Position numbers and translations under genes: made by a program. 5,510 bases of DNA from Methanobacteriota archaeon (GTDB taxonomy: Archaea > Thermoplasmatota > Thermoplasmata > RBG-16-68-12 > EA-27): contig JACQPO010000054.1 of the NCBI GenBank assembly GCA_016207545.1, forward strand, positions 1 through 5,510. Direction: 5' to 3'. This document shows, in pieces, positions 1 through 5,072 of this stretch (its first letter is position 1; each line of letters opens with the position of its first letter). Under the pieces are notes generated by a model. That model saw nothing but the letters and a program-made list of their open reading frames with translations. It ran no database searches and had not been told where the DNA came from.

Positions 1-133
1 ATGCCTCGCGCTCGCGACGGGCGTCTTCCTGTTGCCGCTCAGCGGTCCGTTCGGAACCCTCGTCGTGCTCGGAGGCCTTGCGCTGCTCGCAATCGGCGCG
101 GCCCTCTACCGCACCCGCACGGCGGGAGTCTAA
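1..133 (+). CDS. C-terminal end of a membrane protein (partial, cut by window start)
   Basis: Reading + from base 2 gives 43 codons ending in TAA at 131-133, with a second in-frame stop (TAG) directly after. The peptide is strongly hydrophobic. A first segment (LALATGVFLLPL) is cut by the edge; a short SGPFG turn follows; then a full membrane-spanning stretch (TLVVLGGLALLAIGAAL) and a short basic tail, YRTRTAGV, which suggests a cytoplasmic C-terminus. This hydrophobic pattern is absent from the other forward frames here, and the reading ends just where the convergent aif6 gene ends, so I take it as a real gene tail. The family cannot be named from 43 residues. It overlaps the aif6 stop by 4 nt. 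Confidence 0.6.
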   Translation, partial: CLALATGVFLLPLSGPFGTLVVLGGLALLAIGAALYRTRTAGV

Positions 134-783
134 TAGCCGAGTCCTTCCTCGATGCGCCCGAGTTCGATCGGCGTCGTCCGCATTCCGACCACGGCGCCCT
201 TCGAGTTCGCGACGAGGCACGCCCCGACCTGGGCGGTCCCGTAGTTCGCGGTCGTGATCCTCGCGGGCACCTTGAGCACATTCTGGACGAGTTCGAGTTC
301 CCGTTCCGAGGCGTGCGGGTGGACGAGCACGCCCTTGTTCGTCGCGACCCCCGCGCTCCCGATCGTCCGCATCCCCGCTAGAGTTCCGCGCACCGCCTCA
401 ACCCCGAGCGCGTCCGAGATGAGCCGGAGGGTCTTGTCGTCGTAGCCCGGGTGCACGACGGCCCCACGGTCGTTGCACAGGATGTTGTTCCCCGCGGCGT
501 TCAGGCGGTGCGGGAGCACGAGGACGGGGAAGTCGCCGAACGCTCGGAGTTCTCCCTTCTCGACGAACCCCGTGACGACCGCGCCGTGGGAGTTCAGGGT
601 GAGGAGGGAGCCAATCACGTTCGCCCCGCCAACGGTTGTCGTGATGAGGCGGACCTCGAGGGTCTCCGCGATCGTCCGCGTCGCCTTCGTCGGCAGCTCC
701 GGCGCCGCGAAGACGACCTCCTCGTTCGCGGCGCAATAGACACCGACGTAGGGATTCCCGGCGAAGTCCTGCTTGCGGAGCAG
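130..783 (-). CDS. eif6: Translation initiation factor 6 (aIF6), apparent CTG start
   Basis: The archaeal homologue of eIF6 binds the large ribosomal subunit and blocks premature joining to the small subunit; it acts in the cytoplasm. The 217-residue product matches the usual length of about 220. Family hallmarks visible are NPYVGVY near the N-terminus, the TTTVGGANVIGSLLTLNSHGAVV core, NNILCNDRGAVVHP, TIGSAGVATNKGVLVHP and the C-terminal VGACLVANSKGAVVG, consistent with five pentein repeats. The start is unusual. Homology to family N-termini (M-I-R-K-x-F-x-G) places initiation at CTG 783-781, giving (M)LRKQDFAGNPYVGVY. The frame upstream runs to a TGA at 841-843 with no ATG, GTG or TTG. The first such codon downstream is GTG at 618-616, which would delete 55 residues, about one whole repeat. 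A strong GGAGGAG lies 7 nt before the CTG. It is the last gene of the ribosomal operon, 4 nt after rpl31e. A sequencing error (ATG read as CTG) is the alternative. Confidence 0.93.
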   Translation of the reverse strand: MLRKQDFAGNPYVGVYCAANEEVVFAAPELPTKATRTIAETLEVRLITTTVGGANVIGSLLTLNSHGAVVTGFVEKGELRAFGDFPVLVLPHRLNAAGNNILCNDRGAVVHPGYDDKTLRLISDALGVEAVRGTLAGMRTIGSAGVATNKGVLVHPHASERELELVQNVLKVPARITTANYGTAQVGACLVANSKGAVVGMRTTPIELGRIEEGLGY

Positions 784-787
784 CCTC

Positions 788-1054
788 TCACTCCTCCGGG
801 AGCGAGACCTCCACGAGCTCGTCCTCGAATTTGATGACCTTCACCCGGATCTGGTTCGGCGGCCGCTCGATCCCGCGCCGCCACAGGATTTCGTTGATTT
901 TCGGGTCAATCCACACGTCCTCCGTCTTCGCCTTCATGTGGCGGACGACGTGCTCCCGGATTGCCTTCACCGCACGGGGCGCGCGCTGGGTGCGCGGCAC
1001 GCGGTGCACGACGCGCAACGGGACGATCATGATGCGTTCTTCCTCTTCCGCCAT
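788..1054 (-). CDS. rpl31e: Large-subunit ribosomal protein L31e
   Basis: This 88-residue, basic cytoplasmic protein of the archaeal/eukaryotic 50S/60S subunit sits near the polypeptide exit tunnel in known structures of the family. The sequence shows an acidic N-terminus (MAEEEER), the conserved PLRVVHRVPRTQRAPRAV segment, the VRHMKAKTEDVWIDPKINEILWRRGIERPPNQIRV core (helix, DVWIDP turn and WxRGIxxPP strand) and a C-terminal IKFEDELVEVSLPEE. Length is typical. ATG 1054 lies 4 nt after the rpl39e stop, with only a weak GATGTGA-type upstream match, so translation is probably coupled. The rpl39e-rpl31e-aif6 order is a widely conserved archaeal block. Confidence 0.97.
   Translation of the reverse strand: MAEEEERIMIVPLRVVHRVPRTQRAPRAVKAIREHVVRHMKAKTEDVWIDPKINEILWRRGIERPPNQIRVKVIKFEDELVEVSLPEE
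791..797 (-). promoter_or_regulatory. Shine-Dalgarno sequence for aif6 (decides the CTG start)
   Basis: On the minus strand GGAGGAG ends 7 nt before the CTG at 783-781 and lies in the last codons of rpl31e. It matches the core of the anti-Shine-Dalgarno complement (GGAGG) at a normal spacing. No ATG, GTG or TTG occurs in the aif6 frame nearby. The strength and placement of this site are the main nucleotide evidence that initiation occurs at the CTG. Confidence 0.65.
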
Positions 1055-1058
1055 GGGT

Positions 1059-1214
1059 TCACATCTTCAGCTTGTTGCGCCGCCAGCTGCGGCGCTTCGG
1101 GTGACGGACGAACCGCCGCCGGGTCCGCTGCATGACCCACGCGGGCACCCGTCGGTTCTGCTTCACCTTCTTAAGGAGGCGGATCTTCTTGGCCGTCGGT
1201 TTGTTCTTCGCCAT
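1059..1214 (-). CDS. rpl39e: Large-subunit ribosomal protein L39e
   Basis: This 51-residue, very basic protein is one of the smallest ribosomal proteins; in archaea and eukaryotes it lines the nascent-chain exit tunnel. The translation begins MAKNKPTAKKIRLLKKVKQN, continues with RRVPAWVMQRTRRRFV and ends HPKRRSWRRNKLKM. This covers the whole family, including the PAWV and RSWRR(N/T)KLK signatures, at normal length. ATG 1214 follows the PDCD5-like gene stop by 2 nt. GAGGCGGTGA just upstream, overlapping that gene's end, serves as ribosome binding site. It lies between the PDCD5-like gene and rpl31e, its usual archaeal neighbours. Confidence 0.97.
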   Translation of the reverse strand: MAKNKPTAKKIRLLKKVKQNRRVPAWVMQRTRRRFVRHPKRRSWRRNKLKM

Positions 1215-1216
1215 CG

Positions 1217-1546
1217 TCACCGCCTCTCGATCTTGATTTCCCGCTTCCGCGGGACGATCCGCCGCAGGATCTCCTGCAACGTGCGGTCGTCAATCATGCT
1301 TTGCACCCGCCCCGACTGCGCGAGCGCGATGAGCTGGGTCTCCACGGACTCCGCGATTTCCGGGTAGGCGAGTTCGATCCGGGCGAGCCGCTCGCGGGCC
1401 TCCGGCGTCAGGATTTGGCGGAGAATCGCCTGCCGCTGGGCTGCGACCTGCGCCGCCTGGGCCTCCGCGACCGCCCGCTCCTGCGCCTGTTGCTGCAACT
1501 CCGCCATGCGGCGGCGCCGGATCGCCTCGAGCTCGTCGTCCTCCAT
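1217..1546 (-). CDS. PDCD5-family DNA-binding protein
   Basis: This 109-residue archaeal homologue of human PDCD5/TFAR19 belongs to a family of small helical-bundle proteins. Archaeal members are annotated as DNA-binding; their exact role is unresolved, though constant linkage to ribosomal genes suggests a tie to translation or protein folding. The N-terminal MEDDELEAIRRRRMAELQQQ is a charged helix, followed by an Ala/Gln-rich helix to about residue 40. The conserved core is ILRQILTPEARERLARIELAYPEIAESVE, then LAQSGRVQSMIDDRTLQEILRRI and a basic tail KREIKIERR. The ATG shares its A with the TGA of rps19e (TGATG), a one-base overlap typical of coupled genes. GAGG about 8 nt upstream fits a ribosome binding site. 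The frame stays open to 1921, but the family N-terminus fixes this start. Confidence 0.95.
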   Translation of the reverse strand: MEDDELEAIRRRRMAELQQQAQERAVAEAQAAQVAAQRQAILRQILTPEARERLARIELAYPEIAESVETQLIALAQSGRVQSMIDDRTLQEILRRIVPRKREIKIERR

Positions 1547-2010
1547 CACTTCGCCCTCGCGTACTTCGTCAGCTCGGGGTTCTTCGCGGCCAGCTCGAGG
1601 AGAATCTGATGGGACAGGTTGTCGAGGAACTTCTGCCCGGCGGGCGTGACCCTGCGCCCCTTCGCCTCCGCCTTCGTCACGTACCCGAGCACTTCGAGTT
1701 GCTGCAAGCATTCGCGGATGACCGCGCGGCTCCCCCTTCCCGGGTGGTACGGGGCGGACCCGTCGTCCCGCTTCCCGCCGAACTCCGCCGCCAACCGCTC
1801 GGAGCCGATCGGCCCCAGGACGTACACCTTCCGGAGGACCGCCGCCAGGCGCGTCCACCACCATTCCGGGCCTTCCGGCGCCTTCTCCGTGTGCACGCCC
1901 GTGCGCACGTACGGGGCCCACTCGGGCGGGGAGACCGTCCCCGCTTGCTTGAGGAGCGCGCTCGCCCGCTCGATGAGCAGGCCCGGTGGAACGTCGTACG
2001 CGGTCGTCAT
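1546..2010 (-). CDS. rps19e: Small-subunit ribosomal protein S19e
   Basis: A 154-residue archaeal/eukaryotic-specific protein of the 30S subunit head, required in eukaryotes for small-subunit maturation. Family features are the N-terminal DVPPGLLIERASALLK, PPEWAPYVRTGVHTEKAP (about residues 28-45), the WWWTRLAAVLRKVYVLGPIGSERL block (50-73), FGGKRDDGSAPYHPGRGSRAVIRECLQQLEVLGYV (winged-helix part) and GRRVTPAGQKFLD near the C-terminus. Length is normal. ATG 2010 is the first gene of the operon. The TATA-like box centred at 2041 would place transcription start roughly 5 nt before the ATG, so the mRNA may be nearly leaderless. Its TGA overlaps the next ATG by one base. Confidence 0.97.
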   Translation of the reverse strand: MTTAYDVPPGLLIERASALLKQAGTVSPPEWAPYVRTGVHTEKAPEGPEWWWTRLAAVLRKVYVLGPIGSERLAAEFGGKRDDGSAPYHPGRGSRAVIRECLQQLEVLGYVTKAEAKGRRVTPAGQKFLDNLSHQILLELAAKNPELTKYARAK

Positions 2011-2035
2011 CGCAGACTTGCTCCCAAACGGCAGG

Positions 2036-2050
2036 AGATATAAAGCTATT
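2036..2050. promoter_or_regulatory. Shared TATA-like element of the rps19e / ubiX divergent promoters
   Basis: The intergenic region between rps19e (start 2010) and the UbiX gene (start 2085) has one AT-rich island. On + it reads TATAAAG from 2039; on - it reads CTTTATATC from 2045. Archaeal transcription starts about 25 nt from the box centre. That predicts a minus start near 2015, about 5 nt before the rps19e ATG, and a plus start near 2067, about 18 nt before the UbiX GTG, with the ribosome binding site in the leader. A single near-palindromic box may serve both directions. This is inferred from position and composition only. Confidence 0.55.
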
Positions 2051-2068
2051 CTCCCCCTATCCGGCGTC

Positions 2069-2076
2069 GGGGGTGG
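2069..2076 (+). promoter_or_regulatory. Ribosome binding site for ubiX (decides GTG 2085)
   Basis: GGGGGTGG ends 8 nt before GTG 2085 and resembles the GGAGGTG consensus. An alternative in-frame GTG at 2073 falls inside this purine-rich tract and would have no such site, so 2085 is preferred. Confidence 0.45.
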
Positions 2077-2084
2077 TCGGCGTC

Positions 2085-2630
2085 GTGAACATCGTGGTCG
2101 GGGTCACGGGCGCATCTGGCGCGCAGTACGCGTTCGCCCTCCTGCGCCACCTGAAGGATCACGTCGACCTCGTGATCAGCGAGGACGCGAAGAAGGTCAT
2201 CGCGCACGAGATGGACGTCGGAGTGGACGCGTTCGCGAAGCTCGCGACGGCGGTGTGGCGGAACGACGACACGACCGCGCCGCCGTCGTCCGGCAGCTAC
2301 CGGTTTGCCGCGATGGTCATCATCCCGTGTTCCCTCGGCACCCTCGGGAAGATCGCGTGGGGGATCAGCGACAACCTGATCACGCGGGCGGCGGCGGTGT
2401 GCCTCAAGGAGCGGCGGAAGCTGATCCTCGTGCCGCGGGAGACGCCGTTGGCGGCGACGCACATGGAGAACATGGTCCGGCTCGCGAACCAGGGCGCGGT
2501 CATCCTGCCCGCGATGCCGGGGTTCTACCACAAGCCGGAAACCGTGGACGACCTCGTGAACTTCATCGTTGGCAAGGTCCTCGACCAGCTTGGGATCGAG
2601 CATAGGTTGTTTAGGCGTTGGCGGGAGTGA
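2085..2630 (+). CDS. ubiX: UbiX-type flavin prenyltransferase (prenylated-FMN synthase)
   Basis: UbiX enzymes join a dimethylallyl group to FMN, making the prenylated FMN cofactor of UbiD-family decarboxylases. In many archaea one such UbiD enzyme is the anhydromevalonate-phosphate decarboxylase of the modified mevalonate pathway; whether that holds here is inference. The 181-residue product has the flavin-binding VVGVTGASGAQYA (residues 4-16), PCSLGTLGKIAWGISDNLITRAA (81-103), CLKERRKLILVPRETPL (106-122) and LPAMPGFYHKPETVDDLVNF (141-160). By my count the Arg of the P. aeruginosa phosphate-binding position corresponds to Lys164 here, a conservative change. GTG 2085 starts right before the conserved NIVVGVTGAS and follows GGGGGTGG by 8 nt; GTG 2073 is possible. 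The gene diverges from the ribosomal operon and precedes the DUF885 gene by 1 nt. The usual partner ubiD is not in the window. Confidence 0.94.
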   Translation: MNIVVGVTGASGAQYAFALLRHLKDHVDLVISEDAKKVIAHEMDVGVDAFAKLATAVWRNDDTTAPPSSGSYRFAAMVIIPCSLGTLGKIAWGISDNLITRAAAVCLKERRKLILVPRETPLAATHMENMVRLANQGAVILPAMPGFYHKPETVDDLVNFIVGKVLDQLGIEHRLFRRWRE

Positions 2631-2631
2631 C

Positions 2632-4335
2632 ATGACTTCGGTCGATGCGGCCGCAGCGTTGGCCTCGTTGGCGGACGAGTATTGGGAACGCCTGCTGGAG
2701 GACCAGCCCGTGTACGCGACCTCGCTCGGCGACCGCCGGTTCGACGACCGGCTGCCGGACATCACGCCCGAGGGGCGGGCCCGCCGCGTGGCGTGGCGGG
2801 ACGAGTTCCTCGAGCGCGTCCGCGCACTTTCGGAGGACGAGCCCGCGGAGGAAGCCAGAATCACCCGCACGGCCCTCCTCGTCGACCTGGAGACGGACCT
2901 GGCCTACCTGCGATGCGGCCTTGACGAATGGACCGTGGACCCGCTCCACGGCCCGCAGGTGTGGTTCTTGAACATCGAGTCGTTCCAGCCCGTCCGAAGC
3001 GTCCCGGAAGCTCGGGCGATGGTGCAGCGATGGCGCGCGATGGGGCCGTGGGTCGGCGACGACATCGCTAACCTCCGCCGGGGACTCGAGGAGGGGAAGG
3101 TGGCAGTACGTGACGGGGTCCTGCGGGTCATCGAACAACTCGAAGACTTGAACGCGAAGCCGGTCGAAGAGTGGCCCCTCCTTCGGCCGCTTGAGGTCGG
3201 GCGCGACGATTGGTCGGAGGTGGACCGGGCCGAATTCCGGGAAGGCTTGACCGCCGCGGTTCGCGATTCCGTACGCCCCGCGTTTCTCCGGTACCTGGAC
3301 TTCCTGAGGACCGAGGTTCTGCCAAAGGCCCGACCCCAGGAACGCGCGGGAATCTCCTACACGCCGGGAGGCCTTGATATCTACCGCCGGCTGATCCGCG
3401 TGTACACGGCCCTCGACTTTTCCCCCGATGAACTCCACGAAACCGGCCTTCGGGAGGTCGCGCGAATCAACCGCGAGACGGAGGAACTTGGCGAGGACGT
3501 GTTCGGCATCCGTGACCGCCGCGAGATCCTGCAGAAGCTGCGGACGGACCCGAGCCTGTACTTCACGACGCGGGACGAGGTCGCCGAGAAGGCAGGGAGC
3601 GCGCTCGCCCGGGCGAAGGCCGCAATCCCAAAGTGGTTCGGCCGCCTGCCGAAGGCGGACTGCGAGGTCGTCCGGATGGGCGAACACGAGGAGAAGCACT
3701 CGACGATTGCGCACTACCGCCAACCCGCGGCGGACGGATCGCGGCCTGGCCGGTACTACATCAACACATCTGCGCCCGAGACGCGGCCCCGATACGAGGC
3801 GGAGGCGCTTGCGTACCACGAGTCGATACCCGGCCACCACCTCCAAATCGCGATTGCGCAGGAACTTGAGGAAATCCCGAAGTTCCGCAGGCACGGCGGC
3901 GTTACGGCGTTCGTTGAGGGGTGGGGGCTCTACGTCGAGCGCCTTTCGGACGAGATGGGCCTCTATTCCTCGGACTTGGACCGGATCGGCGTGCTGTCCT
4001 ACGACGCCTGGCGGGCTTGCCGCCTCGTCGTCGACACGGGGATGCATGCGTTCGGCTGGACGCGGCAGCAGGCGATTGACTTCATGGTCGAAAACACGGC
4101 GCTTGCGAAAAACAACATCGCCAACGAGGTCGACCGGTATATCACGTGGCCTGGACAGGCGCTCGCGTACAAGACGGGGCAGCTCGAGATTCTCCGACTC
4201 CGGGCGGAGGCGCAGCGGCGACTCGGCGCTCGGTTCGACATCCGGAGGTTCCACGACGTCGTGCTCGGGAACGGCGCCGTTTCGCTCGGAACGTTGCGGG
4301 CGGCGGTGGAGCGGTACCTGGCCCTTGCCTCATAG
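2632..4335 (+). CDS. DUF885 family protein, putative zinc-dependent peptidase/hydrolase
   Basis: This 567-residue protein belongs to DUF885 (COG4805-like), whose members look like metallopeptidases but mostly lack a proven substrate. The C-terminal half carries the signature: RPRYEAEALAYHESIPGHHLQ, with an extended HExxPGHH motif (His396, Glu397, His402, His403), then FVEGWGLYVERL with Glu429 as a likely third metal ligand. After that come YDAWRACRLVVDTGMHAFGW and NNIANEVDRYITWPGQALAYKTGQ, a conserved block near the C-terminus. The ligand assignment is by analogy to HExxH enzymes, not demonstrated. The N-terminal 380 residues are mostly helical, starting with ASLADEYWERLLEDQPVYATSLGDRRFDDRLPDITPEG, typical of the family. 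No signal peptide or membrane helix is visible, unlike many bacterial members, so it is probably cytoplasmic. ATG 2632 starts 1 nt after the ubiX stop with GGGAG just upstream, implying co-transcription and coupling. The stop overlaps the convergent membrane-protein gene by 6 nt. Confidence 0.93.
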   Translation: MTSVDAAAALASLADEYWERLLEDQPVYATSLGDRRFDDRLPDITPEGRARRVAWRDEFLERVRALSEDEPAEEARITRTALLVDLETDLAYLRCGLDEWTVDPLHGPQVWFLNIESFQPVRSVPEARAMVQRWRAMGPWVGDDIANLRRGLEEGKVAVRDGVLRVIEQLEDLNAKPVEEWPLLRPLEVGRDDWSEVDRAEFREGLTAAVRDSVRPAFLRYLDFLRTEVLPKARPQERAGISYTPGGLDIYRRLIRVYTALDFSPDELHETGLREVARINRETEELGEDVFGIRDRREILQKLRTDPSLYFTTRDEVAEKAGSALARAKAAIPKWFGRLPKADCEVVRMGEHEEKHSTIAHYRQPAADGSRPGRYYINTSAPETRPRYEAEALAYHESIPGHHLQIAIAQELEEIPKFRRHGGVTAFVEGWGLYVERLSDEMGLYSSDLDRIGVLSYDAWRACRLVVDTGMHAFGWTRQQAIDFMVENTALAKNNIANEVDRYITWPGQALAYKTGQLEILRLRAEAQRRLGARFDIRRFHDVVLGNGAVSLGTLRAAVERYLALAS

Positions 4336-5031
4336 GCGTCCCGAGCGGCCGCCCGCCAAGATCGACCGCCCGTCCGCCCGCCAAGACCATCGGGGGAGGA
4401 CCAGAATGGAGAAGAGTCCGTCCGCGAGGAAGACGATCGCGGCCCCGAGGGCGAGGAACCAGCCAGCGCCCGGGCCCCAGGAGATTACGTACCGCAGACC
4501 GCGGGTGATCCACCAGGAGTCGGATCCCGAGAAGCCCGCCACGGCGCCGGGGATCCCCGGAATGCCTTCAAGGGCCACGGGAAGGAAGACTGCCGTGTAG
4601 AGGATGGCGAAGAGGGCGAGCGTGGACGCGGCGATGCTGAGGAGGGCCGTGGACGGGGATGCACGCCCTCGTTGTCGCACGCCGATCCGCCGCATGACCG
4701 CCATCGTCCCGAGCGCGGCGGCCAAGACCGTGAGCCCAGCGACAAAGAGCAACACCGGACGGACGCCCTCGATTGCCTCGTAGTCGATCGGCGCCGCGGA
4801 GGATGGCATGGTCGAGTACTCCGTCGATCGCACCACGTACGCGCCGCCAAACAGCCCAAAGTCCCAAGCGGACCCGAGGATTTCTCCCACGAAGACTAAA
4901 CGCTCCGATCCTATCACGGTCCACCACGGCAGCGCAAGCGCTGGCAGGACCATTGCCAGCGCGACCATGCCAGCGACGGGCCACTCGCGTGCGGGCATCG
5001 ACTTCTCGTCATGGGATGGGATCGCAGGCAT
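4330..5031 (-). CDS. Four-helix integral membrane protein of unknown function
   Basis: I do not recognise this 233-residue family. Four hydrophobic segments are visible at about residues 18-40 (VALAMVLPALALPWW), 92-113 (LLFVAGLTVLAAALGTM), 127-152 (STALLSIAASTLALFAILYTAVFLP) and 186-212 (GPGAGWFLALGAAIVFLADG). The loop between helices 2 and 3 is basic (RRIGVRQRGR) and the C-terminal tail is Arg-rich, so both ends probably face the cytoplasm. The two longer loops (about 41-91 and 153-185) would lie outside. The first contains tyrosines and acidic residues, the second a WW pair. ATG 5031 is the longest start but lies against a T-tract. ATG 4998, giving 222 residues, is a good alternative if that tract is the promoter box. 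The last 20 codons are built partly on a 13-bp direct repeat. It overlaps the DUF885 stop by 6 nt, tail-to-tail. Confidence 0.85.
   Translation of the reverse strand: MPAIPSHDEKSMPAREWPVAGMVALAMVLPALALPWWTVIGSERLVFVGEILGSAWDFGLFGGAYVVRSTEYSTMPSSAAPIDYEAIEGVRPVLLFVAGLTVLAAALGTMAVMRRIGVRQRGRASPSTALLSIAASTLALFAILYTAVFLPVALEGIPGIPGAVAGFSGSDSWWITRGLRYVISWGPGAGWFLALGAAIVFLADGLFSILVLPRWSWRADGRSILAGGRSGRL
4349..4386. repeat. 13-bp direct repeat, two copies 25 bp apart
   Basis: CCGCCCGCCAAGA occurs exactly at 4349-4361 and again at 4374-4386. The 25-bp period is not a multiple of three, so the copies are read in different frames in the C-terminal tail of the membrane protein. Both copies lie downstream of the DUF885 stop. 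This looks like a small local duplication or GC-rich simple sequence; no function is evident. Confidence 0.6.
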
Positions 5032-5057
5032 AAAAACCCAAGCGGGGCGATGCCCGC
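5032..5057 (-). terminator. Hairpin plus T-tract after the DUF835 gene (possibly a promoter box instead)
   Basis: On the minus strand, GCGGG and CCCGC (5057-5053 and 5046-5042) can form a 5-bp stem with a 6-nt loop. TTGGG and then TTTTT at 5036-5032 follow. Archaeal RNA polymerase stops at T-tracts, so this could end transcription of the DUF835 gene at 5073. The same TTTTTATG is the most AT-rich stretch before the membrane-protein gene and could instead act as its TATA-like element, with transcription starting near 5008 and translation at ATG 4998. The sequence cannot separate the two roles. Confidence 0.4.
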
Positions 5058-5072
5058 GTGGCCGTCGCCGGA

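Noticed and set aside
130..618. Short aIF6 beginning at GTG 618
   Set aside because: It lacks the first 55 residues, including the conserved NPYVGVY strand; the homology continues upstream to the CTG at 783.
831..1367. 178-codon plus-strand frame opposite rpl31e, rpl39e and the PDCD5-like gene
   Set aside because: Three conserved small proteins on the minus strand explain this stretch completely.
1217..1921. Long version of the PDCD5-like frame (234 codons)
   Set aside because: The extra N-terminal part is the shadow of rps19e; the family begins at MEDDELEAI (1546), right at the rps19e stop.
1619..2605. 328-codon plus-strand frame across rps19e, the intergenic region and ubiX
   Set aside because: It crosses two well-identified genes in other frames, its product is low-complexity Arg/Gly-rich, and it contains the promoter region.
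2611..4254. Very long open frame (547 codons) on the minus strand opposite the DUF885 gene
   Set aside because: It is a mirror of a GC-rich coding sequence. The product is rich in Arg, Pro and Val without any recognisable motif, while the plus frame gives a full DUF885 protein.
4345..4352. GCGGCCGC palindrome near the convergent ends, considered as a hairpin or site
   Set aside because: It is an 8-bp palindrome with no loop inside GC-rich coding sequence, expected by chance at this base composition.
3428..4600. 390-codon plus-strand frame running past the DUF885 stop
   Set aside because: It is Arg/Ser/Thr-rich shadow coding in a second frame of the DUF885 gene and its convergent neighbour, with no start signal or motif.
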